A DNA stretch of 64,000 bases from Pseudoduganella namucuonensis (GTDB taxonomy: Bacteria > Pseudomonadota > Gammaproteobacteria > Burkholderiales > Burkholderiaceae_D), in the NCBI RefSeq assembly GCF_900116645.1, contig NZ_FPBO01000029.1:49675-113674 (forward strand), read 5' to 3'. The notes beneath the pieces are model-generated. The model searched no databases. It had not been told where the DNA came from and saw only the letters and a program-made list of their open reading frames with translations. Both the position numbers and the translations under genes were made by a program. Every line of letters begins with the position of its first letter. Position 1 is the stretch's first letter. Positions 16,739-25,211 of the stretch are shown in pieces.

Positions 16739-17713
16739 TCAGAGCTTCAGGTCGAACAGTTTGATCGCGTTGTCGCGGCCGATCTTGCGCCTGTCGTTCT
16801 CGCTGATATGCACGGTGTCGAACCAGGACGCGGCGTCGGCGTGCTTTTCGAAGGGATAGTCGACCGAGAACATGATGCGGTCCGACCCCATCTCCAGCAT
16901 GGAACTCAGCAGCGTGGGCGCGCGGAAGTTGCCGCTGGTGGTCAGGTGCACATTGCTGCGCAGGTATTCGCCGATCTCCTTCTCGGCGGCCATGCCGCGG
17001 CGGCCCTTGCGCAGGATGTGGTCGATGCGCCAGACGTTGAAGGGGATGCCTTCGCCCAGGTGGCCCAGCACCATCTGCAGCTCGGGATGGCGGTCGAACA
17101 GGCCGCTGCCCATCAGGCGCAGCGCGTGGATGCTGGTCTCGACGGCGAAGGCCCAGGTCGGGCCGCACAGCCACGGGTTGCCGTCGTAGATAGGCTCGCG
17201 CGAGGCGAGCGGATCGCGCGGGTGCATATAGAAGGGCTTTTTGAGGGCCGCCGCCACCGACCAGAAATCGCGGTACTGGTCGCCGTCGTAGTAGGCGACG
17301 CGGTCTTCGCTGCCGACCTGGCAGAAGCCATTGACCAGGAAGCCGTGGAAGCCGAGTTGCTGCACGCAGCGCTCCAGTTCACGCGCCGCCGCGTCCGGGT
17401 CTTGCATGGGCAGGGCCGCGAAGCCGCCGAAGCGCTTGGGATGGCGGGCGATCTGCTCGGCCAGCAGGTCGTTCGCCTTGCGCGCCACCTCGATGGCGCG
17501 CGGCACGTCGAAAATGGCTTGCACCGCCGGCGAATTGAGCGACAGGATGGCGTACTCGACGCCGTGTTCGTCCATCTGGTCCAGCCGTTCCGTCTCGAAG
17601 TCCAGCAGCTTGGCCCTCAATCCTTCCCACATTTCCGGACGCGCATAGACGCGCGAATCCTCGATGGTGTCGTTGATGGCGAAGTGTTCCTCGAGTGCGA
17701 TTTTTCCGTTCAT
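16739..17713 (-). CDS. graF: Gamma-resorcylate (2,6-dihydroxybenzoate) decarboxylase
   Basis: 324 residues of the amidohydrolase superfamily, ACMSD-like branch. The metal ligands of known gamma-resorcylate decarboxylases appear at the same numbers: Glu8 and His10 (ALEEHFA), His164 (FYMHPRDP), His218 (LGHLGEG), with the final Asp at 285 (MFSVDYPF). Other matching segments are MDEHGVEYAILSLN, GPTWAFAVETSIHALRLM and LTTSGNFR. It removes CO2 from 2,6-dihydroxybenzoate to give resorcinol without a cofactor other than a divalent metal. It sits between the hydroxylase pair and the ring-cleavage gene. Confidence 0.92.
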   Translation of the reverse strand: MNGKIALEEHFAINDTIEDSRVYARPEMWEGLRAKLLDFETERLDQMDEHGVEYAILSLNSPAVQAIFDVPRAIEVARKANDLLAEQIARHPKRFGGFAALPMQDPDAAARELERCVQQLGFHGFLVNGFCQVGSEDRVAYYDGDQYRDFWSVAAALKKPFYMHPRDPLASREPIYDGNPWLCGPTWAFAVETSIHALRLMGSGLFDRHPELQMVLGHLGEGIPFNVWRIDHILRKGRRGMAAEKEIGEYLRSNVHLTTSGNFRAPTLLSSMLEMGSDRIMFSVDYPFEKHADAASWFDTVHISENDRRKIGRDNAIKLFDLKL

Positions 17714-17759
17714 TGCGTATCTCCGTTATGGGTTTATTGAATTTGCTTGTGGCGGGGAG

Positions 17760-18284
17760 TCAGGCGATTTCGCCGGGCGCCCCGAGTTTTCCCGCGTAAG
17801 TGGCGAGCGGCGCCCCATGGCTGGAGGAGAAACGCTCCACCTTGCCGATCAGGATCGTGTGGTCGCCCTCCTTGTGGCGCGACCAGGTCGCGCATTCGAA
17901 CGTGGCGATGGATGCGCGCAGCCTCGGGCAGCCGCCCAGGCCGTCCTCGAACTGGTCCGCGAACTTCGCGAACTTGTCCTCGGCGGGGCGGGCGAAATGC
18001 AGGGCCAGCTCCTGCTGTTCCACGCCCAGCACGCTGACGACGAAGCGTCCGCTGGCGACGAAGACGTCGGCGCTGCGCGCCTCGTCGCGTATGCTCCACA
18101 GCAGCAGGGCCGGCTGCAGCGAAACGGACGCGAAGGAGTTGATGGTCATGCCTTCGCGCTTGCCGTCGGCGGCGACCGTCGTCACCAGGCACACGCCGGT
18201 GGCGAAGTTACTGAACGCCGTGCGCAGGGCGCGGGCGTCGGCGGGCGTGTCGGCGGGGCCGAATGTGTCGAACCAGGAGTACAT
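17760..18284 (-). CDS. graD: Flavin reductase component of resorcinol hydroxylase
   Basis: 174 residues of the HpaC/flavin-reductase-like fold: FSNFATGVCLVTTVAADGKREGMTINSF is the flavin-contact segment and ATWSRHKEGDHTILIGKVE the conserved end. It supplies reduced FAD by using NADH to the oxygenase encoded 16 bases upstream. A two-component monooxygenase fits the resorcinol-to-hydroxyquinol step of the pathway. It is a soluble cytoplasmic protein. Confidence 0.87.
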   Translation of the reverse strand: MYSWFDTFGPADTPADARALRTAFSNFATGVCLVTTVAADGKREGMTINSFASVSLQPALLLWSIRDEARSADVFVASGRFVVSVLGVEQQELALHFARPAEDKFAKFADQFEDGLGGCPRLRASIATFECATWSRHKEGDHTILIGKVERFSSSHGAPLATYAGKLGAPGEIA

Positions 18285-18300
18285 GGTCGGGACTCCTCGC

Positions 18301-19569
18301 TCAGTACTGGCCCTTGGGCTCCAGGCCCAGCATGTGCTGGCCGCACATCGACGACACCGCGTCCCAGTTCAGGCTGATGTGCTTGGCGATGGCGTTGGCG
18401 TCGCGCCACATGCGCTGGATGGGCTGGCTGGTGGCCAAGCCGGCGCCGCCCACGCTGGCGAACAGGCATTCGACCGCGTCGCGCGAGAGCCGCGCCGCGT
18501 AGGCGTGGTTGCGCCGGTTGCGGATGCGCTGCGCGACGCTGATGATCTGGCCGGAGGCGGCGATGCTTTCGACTTCGGCGGTGTCGCGGTAAATGAGCAG
18601 GCGGGCGGCGTCCAGCGAGGCGGCCGCCTCGGCCAGGCGCGATTGCACCGGGAAGAAGTCGCACATGCGGTTGCCGCCGCCCGACACCGCGCCGCGGGTC
18701 ACGCGGGAACCGGCCATGGCGATGAATTCATCGACCGCGCCCTGGGCCGTTCCCAGCAGGGGCGACACCAGGCACACCGGCACCGCCGACAGGAAGGGGA
18801 TGCGGTAGACAGGATTGAGGTTGTGGGCGCTGCCGGGAGGCGCGTTCGACGACAGTTCGGCGAAGCTGATCTTGCGGTGCGCGGGAATGAAGAGCGGCTG
18901 GCCGACCACGATGGTCTTCGAGCCGGTGCCGGCCTGGCCGGCGACGAACCAGGTGTCCTCGATGTCCCAGTCCTTGCGCGGCGCCATCAGGAAGCCGGGA
19001 TAGGGGGCCGGGGAGGTGTCGTCGGCCGGGAACATGACCCCCAGCAGCGCCCAGTCGGAGTTGTCGACGTTCGACGCCCAGTGCCACTTGCCCTCGACCA
19101 GGAAGCCGCCGTCCGCCGCCACCGCCTTGACGGCGGGCGCGTACGAGCCGCACAGGATGGCGTCCGGGTTCTCGCCCCAGACGTCGTTTTGCGCCTCCAG
19201 CGGCATGGTGCCCAGCAGCCATTGGTGGATGGCGCCCAGCGAGCAGCCCCAGGCCGACGAGGTGCAGCCGCGACCGAGTTCGCTGATGATGTCGATGAAG
19301 GCCGTGAAGCCGTATTCATAGCCGCCGAAGCGCGCCGGCTGCATCAGCTTGAAAAAACCGGCCTCGCGGAATTCCCCAGTGGTTTGCGTGGACACGCGCC
19401 GCGCCGCCTCGGTGGCTTCGGCGCGCGCCTTCAGTTTGGGCACCAGGGCGCGGGCGTTGTCGATGATGGCCGCCAGCGCGGGGGCGCCGGCGACCGGGGA
19501 GATGCGTCCCATGGCGTCGCGCAGGCCCAGGTCGGCGTAGTTGAATTGTGGCTGGTCATTCAGGTTCAT
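18301..19569 (-). CDS. graA: Resorcinol 4-hydroxylase, oxygenase component (acyl-CoA dehydrogenase fold)
   Basis: 422 residues of the acyl-CoA dehydrogenase-like flavin monooxygenases (HpaH/HsaA/GraA group): N-terminal helices, FGGYEYGFTAFIDIISELGRGCTSSAWG, the beta domain with ILCGSYAP and VEGKWHWASNVDNSDW, then a C-terminal helical bundle. These enzymes use free reduced flavin to insert one oxygen into a phenol. With the adjacent reductase it should turn resorcinol into hydroxyquinol. It is the first gene of the five-gene operon, and two palindromic operators lie within 65 bases of its start. Confidence 0.88.
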   Translation of the reverse strand: MNLNDQPQFNYADLGLRDAMGRISPVAGAPALAAIIDNARALVPKLKARAEATEAARRVSTQTTGEFREAGFFKLMQPARFGGYEYGFTAFIDIISELGRGCTSSAWGCSLGAIHQWLLGTMPLEAQNDVWGENPDAILCGSYAPAVKAVAADGGFLVEGKWHWASNVDNSDWALLGVMFPADDTSPAPYPGFLMAPRKDWDIEDTWFVAGQAGTGSKTIVVGQPLFIPAHRKISFAELSSNAPPGSAHNLNPVYRIPFLSAVPVCLVSPLLGTAQGAVDEFIAMAGSRVTRGAVSGGGNRMCDFFPVQSRLAEAAASLDAARLLIYRDTAEVESIAASGQIISVAQRIRNRRNHAYAARLSRDAVECLFASVGGAGLATSQPIQRMWRDANAIAKHISLNWDAVSSMCGQHMLGLEPKGQY

Positions 19570-19581
19570 GGCGTCTCCAAT

Positions 19582-19601
19582 GTATTTGTCACGGCAAATA
19601 C
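19582..19601. promoter_or_regulatory. Second palindrome close to the hydroxylase start
   Basis: GTATTTG and CAAATAC flank a 6-base centre, 13-32 bases before the hydroxylase start codon. It shares the TATTTG/CAAATA half-site with the stronger palindrome 16 bases further out. Both would be occupied by the same MarR-type repressor. Confidence 0.5.
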
Positions 19602-19616
19602 ATTTAACGCCTTTTT

Positions 19617-19632
19617 ATTTGCATTTGCAAAT
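19617..19632. promoter_or_regulatory. MarR-type operator of the gamma-resorcylate operon
   Basis: A perfect palindrome ATTTGCA-TT-TGCAAAT lies 48-63 bases before the hydroxylase start. It is the exact reverse complement of the site at 14264-14279. The pairing of the two sites with the two promoters of the cluster supports one common repressor. Confidence 0.7.
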
Positions 19633-19792
19633 AAATTTGAAAGAATGTGTTCGATTATCGAACCGGGCCTTCGCCGCCGCCATGCGCCAGGTTGTGGCCA
19701 ATCGAAGTGGAATGCCGGGCGCGAAAAACCGCTGCAATTGTCATGGCGCGAACAATTGGCCGAAAAAAATGGTGCTAATCTGGGCCTCGTTG

Positions 19793-19812
19793 TTACGTTT
19801 ACGTAAACGTAA
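19793..19812. promoter_or_regulatory. 20-base perfect palindrome before the ABC-transporter operon
   Basis: TTACGTTTAC is followed directly by its reverse complement, with no spacer, ending 40 bases before the substrate-binding protein start. It differs in sequence from the ATTTGCA sites, so it probably serves another regulator. Candidates are the Crp/Fnr-like protein at the end of the operon or an outside TetR/LacI-type protein. Confidence 0.55.
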
Positions 19813-19852
19813 ACATGGAAACTCAATTCAAAAACACGATGGAGACAAAGCA

Positions 19853-21061
19853 ATGAGAATTCAGCAGATATCCCTGGCGGCGGCCTTGCTGGCGGCGGGC
19901 ATGGCGACGGCGGGTGCGCAGGTCAGCAACGACGTCGTCAAGATCGGCATCATCACCGACCTTTCCGGCCTGTATTCGGACCTGTCCGGGCAGGGCTCCA
20001 TCGTCGCCGCCAAAATGGCGATCGATGATTTCGGCAAGACCGTGCTCGGCAAGCCCATCGAGCTGCTCACGGCGGACAGCCAGAACAAGGCCGACGTCGC
20101 GTCCGCCCGGGCCCGCGAATGGATCGACCAGCAAAACGTCGACGCCCTGATGGACCTGGTGCCGACCAACGTCGCGCTGGCGGTCATGGACATCGCTCAG
20201 CAGAAGAACAAGCTGGCGATCGTGGTCGGCTCGGCCTCCAGCGTCATCTCGAATGAAAAATGCACGCCCACCAGCGCGCACTGGATGTACGACACCTATT
20301 CGAGCTCGGTCGGCACCGGCAAGGCGCTGCTCAAGCGCGGCGGCGACAGCTGGTATTTCCTGACCGCCGATTACGCCTTCGGCAAGTCGCTGGAAAAGGA
20401 CGTGACCGACGTGGTGACGGCGGGCGGCGGCAAGGTGCTCGGATCGGTCAAGCACCCGCTGAACAGCAGCGACTTCTCCTCCTTCCTGTTGCAGGCGCAG
20501 GCCTCCAAGGCCAAGGTCATCGGCCTGGCCAACGCCGGCGGCGACACCGCCAACGCGGTGAAGCAGGCCGGCGAATTCGGCATCGCCGGCAAGGGCGCGC
20601 TGGTCGCGCCGCTGCTGATGTTCATCAGCGACGTCCATTCGATCGGCCTCAAATACGCGCAGGACATGTATCTGACCGAGGGCTTCTACTGGGACCAGAA
20701 CGACGCCACGCGCGCCTGGGCCAAGCGTTTCTTCGCCGTGCAAAAGAAGATGCCGACGATGGCGCAGGCCGGCATGTATTCGGCCGTCACCCACTACCTG
20801 AAAGCGGTGAAGGCGGCCGGCACGGATGAAACCACCGCCGTCATGAAGAAGATGCGCGAGACGCCGGTCAGCGACGTCGTCATCCCGAAAGGCACGCTGC
20901 GCGCCGACGGCCGCGTGGTGCACGACATGCTGCTGGTGCAGGTGAAGAAGCCGGCCGAATCGAAGGCGCCGTGGGACTACTACAAGGTGGTGGACGTGAT
21001 CCCCGCCGCTGAGGCGTTCAGGCCGCTCGCGCAGTCGGGCTGCCCGCTGGTGAAAAAGTAA
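19853..21061 (+). CDS. ABC transporter substrate-binding protein, Liv/aromatic type
   Basis: 402 residues from the ATG at 19853, which follows a GGAGA ribosome site; longer frames upstream would cover the palindrome. A signal peptide spans about residues 1-23. The mature part is a type-I periplasmic binding protein of the branched-chain amino acid/aromatic acid class: VKIGIITDLSGLYSDLSGQG, then NVALAVMDIAQQKNKLAIVVGSAS. Its operon holds an acyl-CoA ligase rather than an amino acid enzyme. Uptake of an aromatic or other carboxylic acid is therefore more likely than leucine. It is the first gene of a seven-gene run. Confidence 0.85.
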   Translation: MRIQQISLAAALLAAGMATAGAQVSNDVVKIGIITDLSGLYSDLSGQGSIVAAKMAIDDFGKTVLGKPIELLTADSQNKADVASARAREWIDQQNVDALMDLVPTNVALAVMDIAQQKNKLAIVVGSASSVISNEKCTPTSAHWMYDTYSSSVGTGKALLKRGGDSWYFLTADYAFGKSLEKDVTDVVTAGGGKVLGSVKHPLNSSDFSSFLLQAQASKAKVIGLANAGGDTANAVKQAGEFGIAGKGALVAPLLMFISDVHSIGLKYAQDMYLTEGFYWDQNDATRAWAKRFFAVQKKMPTMAQAGMYSAVTHYLKAVKAAGTDETTAVMKKMRETPVSDVVIPKGTLRADGRVVHDMLLVQVKKPAESKAPWDYYKVVDVIPAAEAFRPLAQSGCPLVKK

Positions 21062-21080
21062 ACGATTCAAGGAGACACAT

Positions 21081-22775
21081 ATGCAACACGATTTAAGCTA
21101 CGTGCACGGCGCCCACGATGTGCCGCTCATCGGCGTGACGATAGGGCCCTACCTGGCCTCGGTGGCGGCCCGCTTCGGCGACAACGAGGCGCTGGTCGTA
21201 CCCCACCAGAACGTGCGCTGGACCTACCGGGAATTCGACGACCGCGTGACACGGCTGGCCGCCGGCCTGCTCAAGCTCGGTCTGAACCCGGGCGACCGGG
21301 TGGGCATCTGGTCGCCGAACTGCGCGGAGTGGGTGCTGGTGCAGTTCGCCACCGCCAGGGCGGGACTGGTGATGGTGAACATCAACCCGTCCTACCGCCG
21401 TTCGGAGCTGGAATACGTGCTGGACAAGGTGCAGTGCAGCGCGCTGATCCTGGCGCCGGCCTTCAAGTCCAGCGACTACATCGCCATGGTGCGCGACGTG
21501 GCGCCCGAAATCCATCACGCCGAGCCCGGCGCCTTGCGCTCGGAGCGCCTGCCGTGGCTGCGCCAGGTGATACGGCTGGGCGCGGACTCGACGCCCGGCA
21601 TGCTCAATTTCGACGACTTGCTGGCGGAGCCCGACGCGGCCCATCTCGAACGGCTGGCGGCGGTGCAGGCGGGGCTGCAGTTCGACGACCCGGTCAACAT
21701 CCAGTTCACGTCCGGCACCACGGGCGCGCCGAAGGGCGCCACGCTCACGCATCACAACATCCTGAACAACGGCTTCTTCATCGGCGAGGCGATGAGGCTC
21801 GGCGACAAGGACCGGCTGTGCATACCGGTGCCGCTGTACCACTGCTTCGGCATGGTGCTCGGCAACCTGGCCTGCGTGACGCACGGCGCGGCCATGGTGT
21901 TCCCGGGCGAGAGCTTCGACCCGCGGGCGGTGCTGGAAACGGTGCAGGCCGAGCGCTGCACCGGCCTGCACGGCGTGCCCACCATGTTCATCGCCATCCT
22001 CGACCATCCGGAGTTCGGCGACTACGACCTGTCCACCCTGAGAACGGGCATCATGGCCGGTTCGCCATGCCCGGCCGAGGTGATGAGCCGGGTCATCGGC
22101 ACCATGCACATGAGGGAAATCACCATCGCCTACGGCATGACGGAGACCTCGCCGGTGAGTTTTCAGAGCTCGGTGGACGACCCGGTGGCCCTGCGCGTGT
22201 CGACCATAGGCCGCGTCCACCCGCACCTGGAGGTGAAGATCGTCGACGCCGACGGCCGCATCGTGCCGCGCGGCGTGAAGGGCGAGCTGCTCACGCGCGG
22301 CTATTCGGTCATGCTCGGCTACTGGGGCGACGTGGAGAAAACCCGCGAAACCATCGACGCGGCGCGCTGGATGCATACGGGCGACCTCGCCGTCATCGAC
22401 GAGCAGGGCTACGCGACCATCGTAGGCAGGTCGAAGGACATGGTCATCCGCGGCGGGGAGAACATCTATCCGCGCGAAGTGGAGGAGTTCCTGTACCGGC
22501 ATCCGAAGGTGCTGGACGTGCAGTGCGTCGGCGTGCCGGACCAGAAGTATGGCGAGGAGCTGTGTGCCTGCGTGGTCCTGCGTCCCGGCATGCAGGCGGA
22601 CGCCGAGGAGATCCGCGCCTTCTGCCAGGGGCAGATCGCCTACTACAAGGTGCCGCGCTACGTGGTCTTCATGGACGGCTTCCCGCTGACGGTGACCGGC
22701 AAGGTCCAGAAGTATCTGCTGCGCGCGCAAGTCACCACGGACCTGGACCTGGGCGCTGGCGCCATGGATGCCTGA
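21081..22775 (+). CDS. AMP-forming acyl-CoA ligase
   Basis: 564 residues of the ANL superfamily. The P-loop FTSGTTGAPKGATLTHHN (about residues 211-228), the YGMTETSP adenine-binding motif, the HTGDLAVID hinge and the C-terminal catalytic Lys in LTVTGKVQK are all intact. It converts a carboxylic acid, ATP and CoA into the acyl-CoA. It lies 19 bases after the binding-protein gene and just before the transporter ATPases, so the imported acid is probably its substrate. Fatty and aryl acids cannot be separated from sequence. The start has an AAGGAG site. Confidence 0.87.
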   Translation: MQHDLSYVHGAHDVPLIGVTIGPYLASVAARFGDNEALVVPHQNVRWTYREFDDRVTRLAAGLLKLGLNPGDRVGIWSPNCAEWVLVQFATARAGLVMVNINPSYRRSELEYVLDKVQCSALILAPAFKSSDYIAMVRDVAPEIHHAEPGALRSERLPWLRQVIRLGADSTPGMLNFDDLLAEPDAAHLERLAAVQAGLQFDDPVNIQFTSGTTGAPKGATLTHHNILNNGFFIGEAMRLGDKDRLCIPVPLYHCFGMVLGNLACVTHGAAMVFPGESFDPRAVLETVQAERCTGLHGVPTMFIAILDHPEFGDYDLSTLRTGIMAGSPCPAEVMSRVIGTMHMREITIAYGMTETSPVSFQSSVDDPVALRVSTIGRVHPHLEVKIVDADGRIVPRGVKGELLTRGYSVMLGYWGDVEKTRETIDAARWMHTGDLAVIDEQGYATIVGRSKDMVIRGGENIYPREVEEFLYRHPKVLDVQCVGVPDQKYGEELCACVVLRPGMQADAEEIRAFCQGQIAYYKVPRYVVFMDGFPLTVTGKVQKYLLRAQVTTDLDLGAGAMDA

Positions 22776-22804
22776 TCTCACAAGAATAATCAAAGAGGGA
22801 CACG

Positions 22805-23608
22805 ATGTCGGTAGTATTGGAGACGAGACAGTTGACCAAGGAATTCAAGGGTTTCACCGCGGTCAACAATGTCAGCCTGCGGGTGCAACGCGGGCATATA
22901 CACGCACTGATCGGGCCGAACGGCGCGGGCAAGACCACCTGTTTCAATTTGCTGACCAAGTTTCTGGTTCCGACATCGGGCCAGATATTGTTCAATGGCC
23001 GAGACATTACGATGGCCAGGCCGGCGCGGATCGCGCGCCAGGGCATCATCCGCTCGTTCCAGATCTCGGCGGTGTTCCCGCACCTGACGGTGCTGGAAAA
23101 CGTGCGCGTCGGCTTGCAGCGGCCGCTGGGCAATTCCTTCGCGTTCTGGCAAAGCGAAAAGAAGCTGAATGCGCTCAACGGGCGCGCCATGGAACTGCTG
23201 GCGCAGGTGGACCTGGAACAGTTCGCGGACACGGTGACGGCGGACCTGCCCTATGGCCGCAAGCGCGCGCTCGAAATCGCCACCACGCTGGCCATGGACC
23301 CGGAACTGATGCTGCTCGACGAGCCGACGCAGGGCATGGGCCACGAGGACGTGCACCGCGTGACCGCGCTGATCAAGAAGGTGGCGCGGGGCCGCACGGT
23401 GCTGATGGTGGAGCACAACATGAGCGTGATCTCGGGCATCAGCGATCGCATTTCGGTGCTTCAGCGCGGCGCGCTGCTGGCCGAGGGCACATACCAGGAG
23501 GTTTCGAGCGATCCGCGGGTGATGGAAGCGTATATGGGCACAACCGCGGGCACAACCGCGGGAACCACCGCCGGCACAGTCCCGGGCGCGCTGGAAGGAG
23601 CGCATTGA
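22805..23608 (+). CDS. Liv-type ABC transporter ATPase (LivG-like)
   Basis: 267 residues. Walker A is GPNGAGKTT (residues 37-45). The usual LSGGQ-type signature is replaced by DLPYGRKRALEIA, as is normal in LivG proteins, and Walker B is PELMLLDEPTQGMG. The last 25 residues are an unusual tail with three GTTA units from a DNA tandem repeat. It pairs with the next gene product on the cytoplasmic face of the importer. The next start codon follows directly on its stop. Confidence 0.87.
   Translation: MSVVLETRQLTKEFKGFTAVNNVSLRVQRGHIHALIGPNGAGKTTCFNLLTKFLVPTSGQILFNGRDITMARPARIARQGIIRSFQISAVFPHLTVLENVRVGLQRPLGNSFAFWQSEKKLNALNGRAMELLAQVDLEQFADTVTADLPYGRKRALEIATTLAMDPELMLLDEPTQGMGHEDVHRVTALIKKVARGRTVLMVEHNMSVISGISDRISVLQRGALLAEGTYQEVSSDPRVMEAYMGTTAGTTAGTTAGTVPGALEGAH
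23537..23584 (+). repeat. Four 12-base tandem units in the 3' end of the livG-like gene
   Basis: Two identical units GGCACAACCGCG are followed by two diverged copies, giving GTTA-GTTA-GTTA-GTVP in the protein. The first copies are identical, which suggests recent slippage. The repeat lies after the conserved ATPase core. Confidence 0.75.
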
Positions 23609-24316
23609 ATGGCGGCGGCACTCGAAATCACCAATCTGCACGCATGGTATGGCGAATCGCACATCCTGCATGACGTCAACCTGTCCGTGAACCAGGGCGA
23701 GGTCGTCACCCTGCTGGGTCGCAACGGCGCCGGCCGCACGACGACGCTGCGCGCCATCATGGGGCTGACCGGCGCGCGCAAGGGGTCCATCAGGATCAAC
23801 GGCGCCGAGGCCATCGGCCGCGCGACGCACAGGATCGCGCATCTGGGTGTTGGCTATTGCCCGGAGGAGCGGGGCATTTTCTCTTCGCTGTCGACCGAGG
23901 AAAACCTGCTGCTGCCGCCCCTCGTGGCCGGCGGGCCGCCAGGCATGCCGCTCGACGAGATCTACGAGATGTTCCCCAATCTGAAGGAGCGCCGCGCCAG
24001 CCAGGGCACCAGGCTGTCGGGCGGCGAGCAGCAGATGCTGGCGGTGGCGCGCATCCTGCGCACCGGCGCGCGCCTGCTGTTGCTGGACGAGATTTCGGAG
24101 GGCCTGGCGCCCGTCATCGTGCAGACGCTGGCGCGGATGATCACGACACTGAAGGCCAAGGGCTACACCATCGTGATGGTGGAGCAAAACTTCCGCTTCG
24201 CCGCGCCGCTGGCGGACCGCTTTTACGTGATGGAGCACGGCCAGATCGTCGAGAGTTTCGCCGCCTCCGCCTTGCGCGAAAAAATGCCGGTACTGAATCA
24301 ATTGCTTGGGGTGTGA
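23609..24316 (+). CDS. Liv-type ABC transporter ATPase (LivF-like) with Arg in Walker A
   Basis: 235 residues. Signature LSGGEQQMLAVARIL, Walker B LLLLDEISEGLAPV and the H-loop region (VMVEQN) are normal for LivF. In Walker A the invariant lysine is arginine: GRNGAGRTT at residues 37-45 (Arg43). I recall such LivF variants in Burkholderiales transporters, so this may be a subfamily trait rather than damage. The partner ATPase keeps lysine. The gene is directly followed by the permease gene. Confidence 0.86.
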   Translation: MAAALEITNLHAWYGESHILHDVNLSVNQGEVVTLLGRNGAGRTTTLRAIMGLTGARKGSIRINGAEAIGRATHRIAHLGVGYCPEERGIFSSLSTEENLLLPPLVAGGPPGMPLDEIYEMFPNLKERRASQGTRLSGGEQQMLAVARILRTGARLLLLDEISEGLAPVIVQTLARMITTLKAKGYTIVMVEQNFRFAAPLADRFYVMEHGQIVESFAASALREKMPVLNQLLGV

Positions 24317-24322
24317 AAAGAC

Positions 24323-25207
24323 ATGGAAATATTGGGAATTCCCCTGCAGGCCATGCTGAGCCAACTGCTGCTTGGCCTGGTCAACGGTTCGTTCTACGCG
24401 ATGCTGTCCCTGGGCCTGGCCGTCATCTTCGGCCTGCTCAACGTGATCAACTTCGCGCACGGCGCCTTGTACATGATGGGCGCCTTCCTGGCTTGGATGG
24501 GCCTGAATTACTTCGAGGTCGACTACTGGATCATGCTGGCAGCGGCGCCCCTGCTGGTGGGGCTGTTCGGCGTCGTCGTGGAAAGGACGATGCTGCGCTG
24601 GCTGTACAAGCTCGATCATTTATACGGGCTGTTGCTCACCTTCGGCATCACCCTGCTGATGGAGGGCCTGTTCCGTTCGGTGTATGGCGTGTCGGGGCAG
24701 CAGTACGCGGTGCCGGACGCGCTGTCCGGCGCGTTCGACCTGGGCTTCATGGTCCTGCCCAAGTACCGCGCCTGGGTGGTCGTGGCGTCGTTGGCGGTGT
24801 GTTCCGGCACCTGGTTCATGATCGAAAAGACCAAGCTTGGCGCCTACCTGCGCGCCGGCACCGAGAATCCCAAGCTGGTCGAGGCTTTCGGCGTCAACGT
24901 GCCGCTGATGGTCACGCTGACCTACGGTTTCGGCGTGGCGCTGGCCGCGCTGGCGGGCGTGCTGGCGGCGCCGGTGATCCAGGTGTCGCCGCTGATGGGA
25001 TCGAATCTGATCATCGTGGTGTTCGCGGTCGTGGTGATCGGCGGCATGGGGTCGATCATGGGCGCCATCGTCACCGGGCTGGGGCTGGGCGTCGTCGAAG
25101 GCTTGACGCGGGTGTTCTATCCCGAGCTGTCGGCCACGGTGGTGTTCATCGTCATGGTGCTGGTGCTGCTGGTGCGGCCGGCGGGTTTGTTTGGAAAAGA
25201 GAAATAA
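24323..25207 (+). CDS. Liv-type ABC permease (LivH-like)
   Basis: 294 residues, mostly hydrophobic, with about eight membrane helices. The segment SLGLAVIFGLLNVINFAHGALYMMGAF is the hallmark of LivH, and the coupling region near AFGVNVPLMVTLTYG contacts the ATPases. It forms half of the translocation path in the inner membrane. It starts 6 bases after the ATPase stop. Confidence 0.86.
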   Translation: MEILGIPLQAMLSQLLLGLVNGSFYAMLSLGLAVIFGLLNVINFAHGALYMMGAFLAWMGLNYFEVDYWIMLAAAPLLVGLFGVVVERTMLRWLYKLDHLYGLLLTFGITLLMEGLFRSVYGVSGQQYAVPDALSGAFDLGFMVLPKYRAWVVVASLAVCSGTWFMIEKTKLGAYLRAGTENPKLVEAFGVNVPLMVTLTYGFGVALAALAGVLAAPVIQVSPLMGSNLIIVVFAVVVIGGMGSIMGAIVTGLGLGVVEGLTRVFYPELSATVVFIVMVLVLLVRPAGLFGKEK

Positions 25208-25211
25208 GAAC

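Noticed and set aside
23609..24316. Calling the LivF-like gene a pseudogene because of the Walker A change
   Set aside because: All other motifs are intact, the frame is complete and it is translationally coupled to its neighbours.
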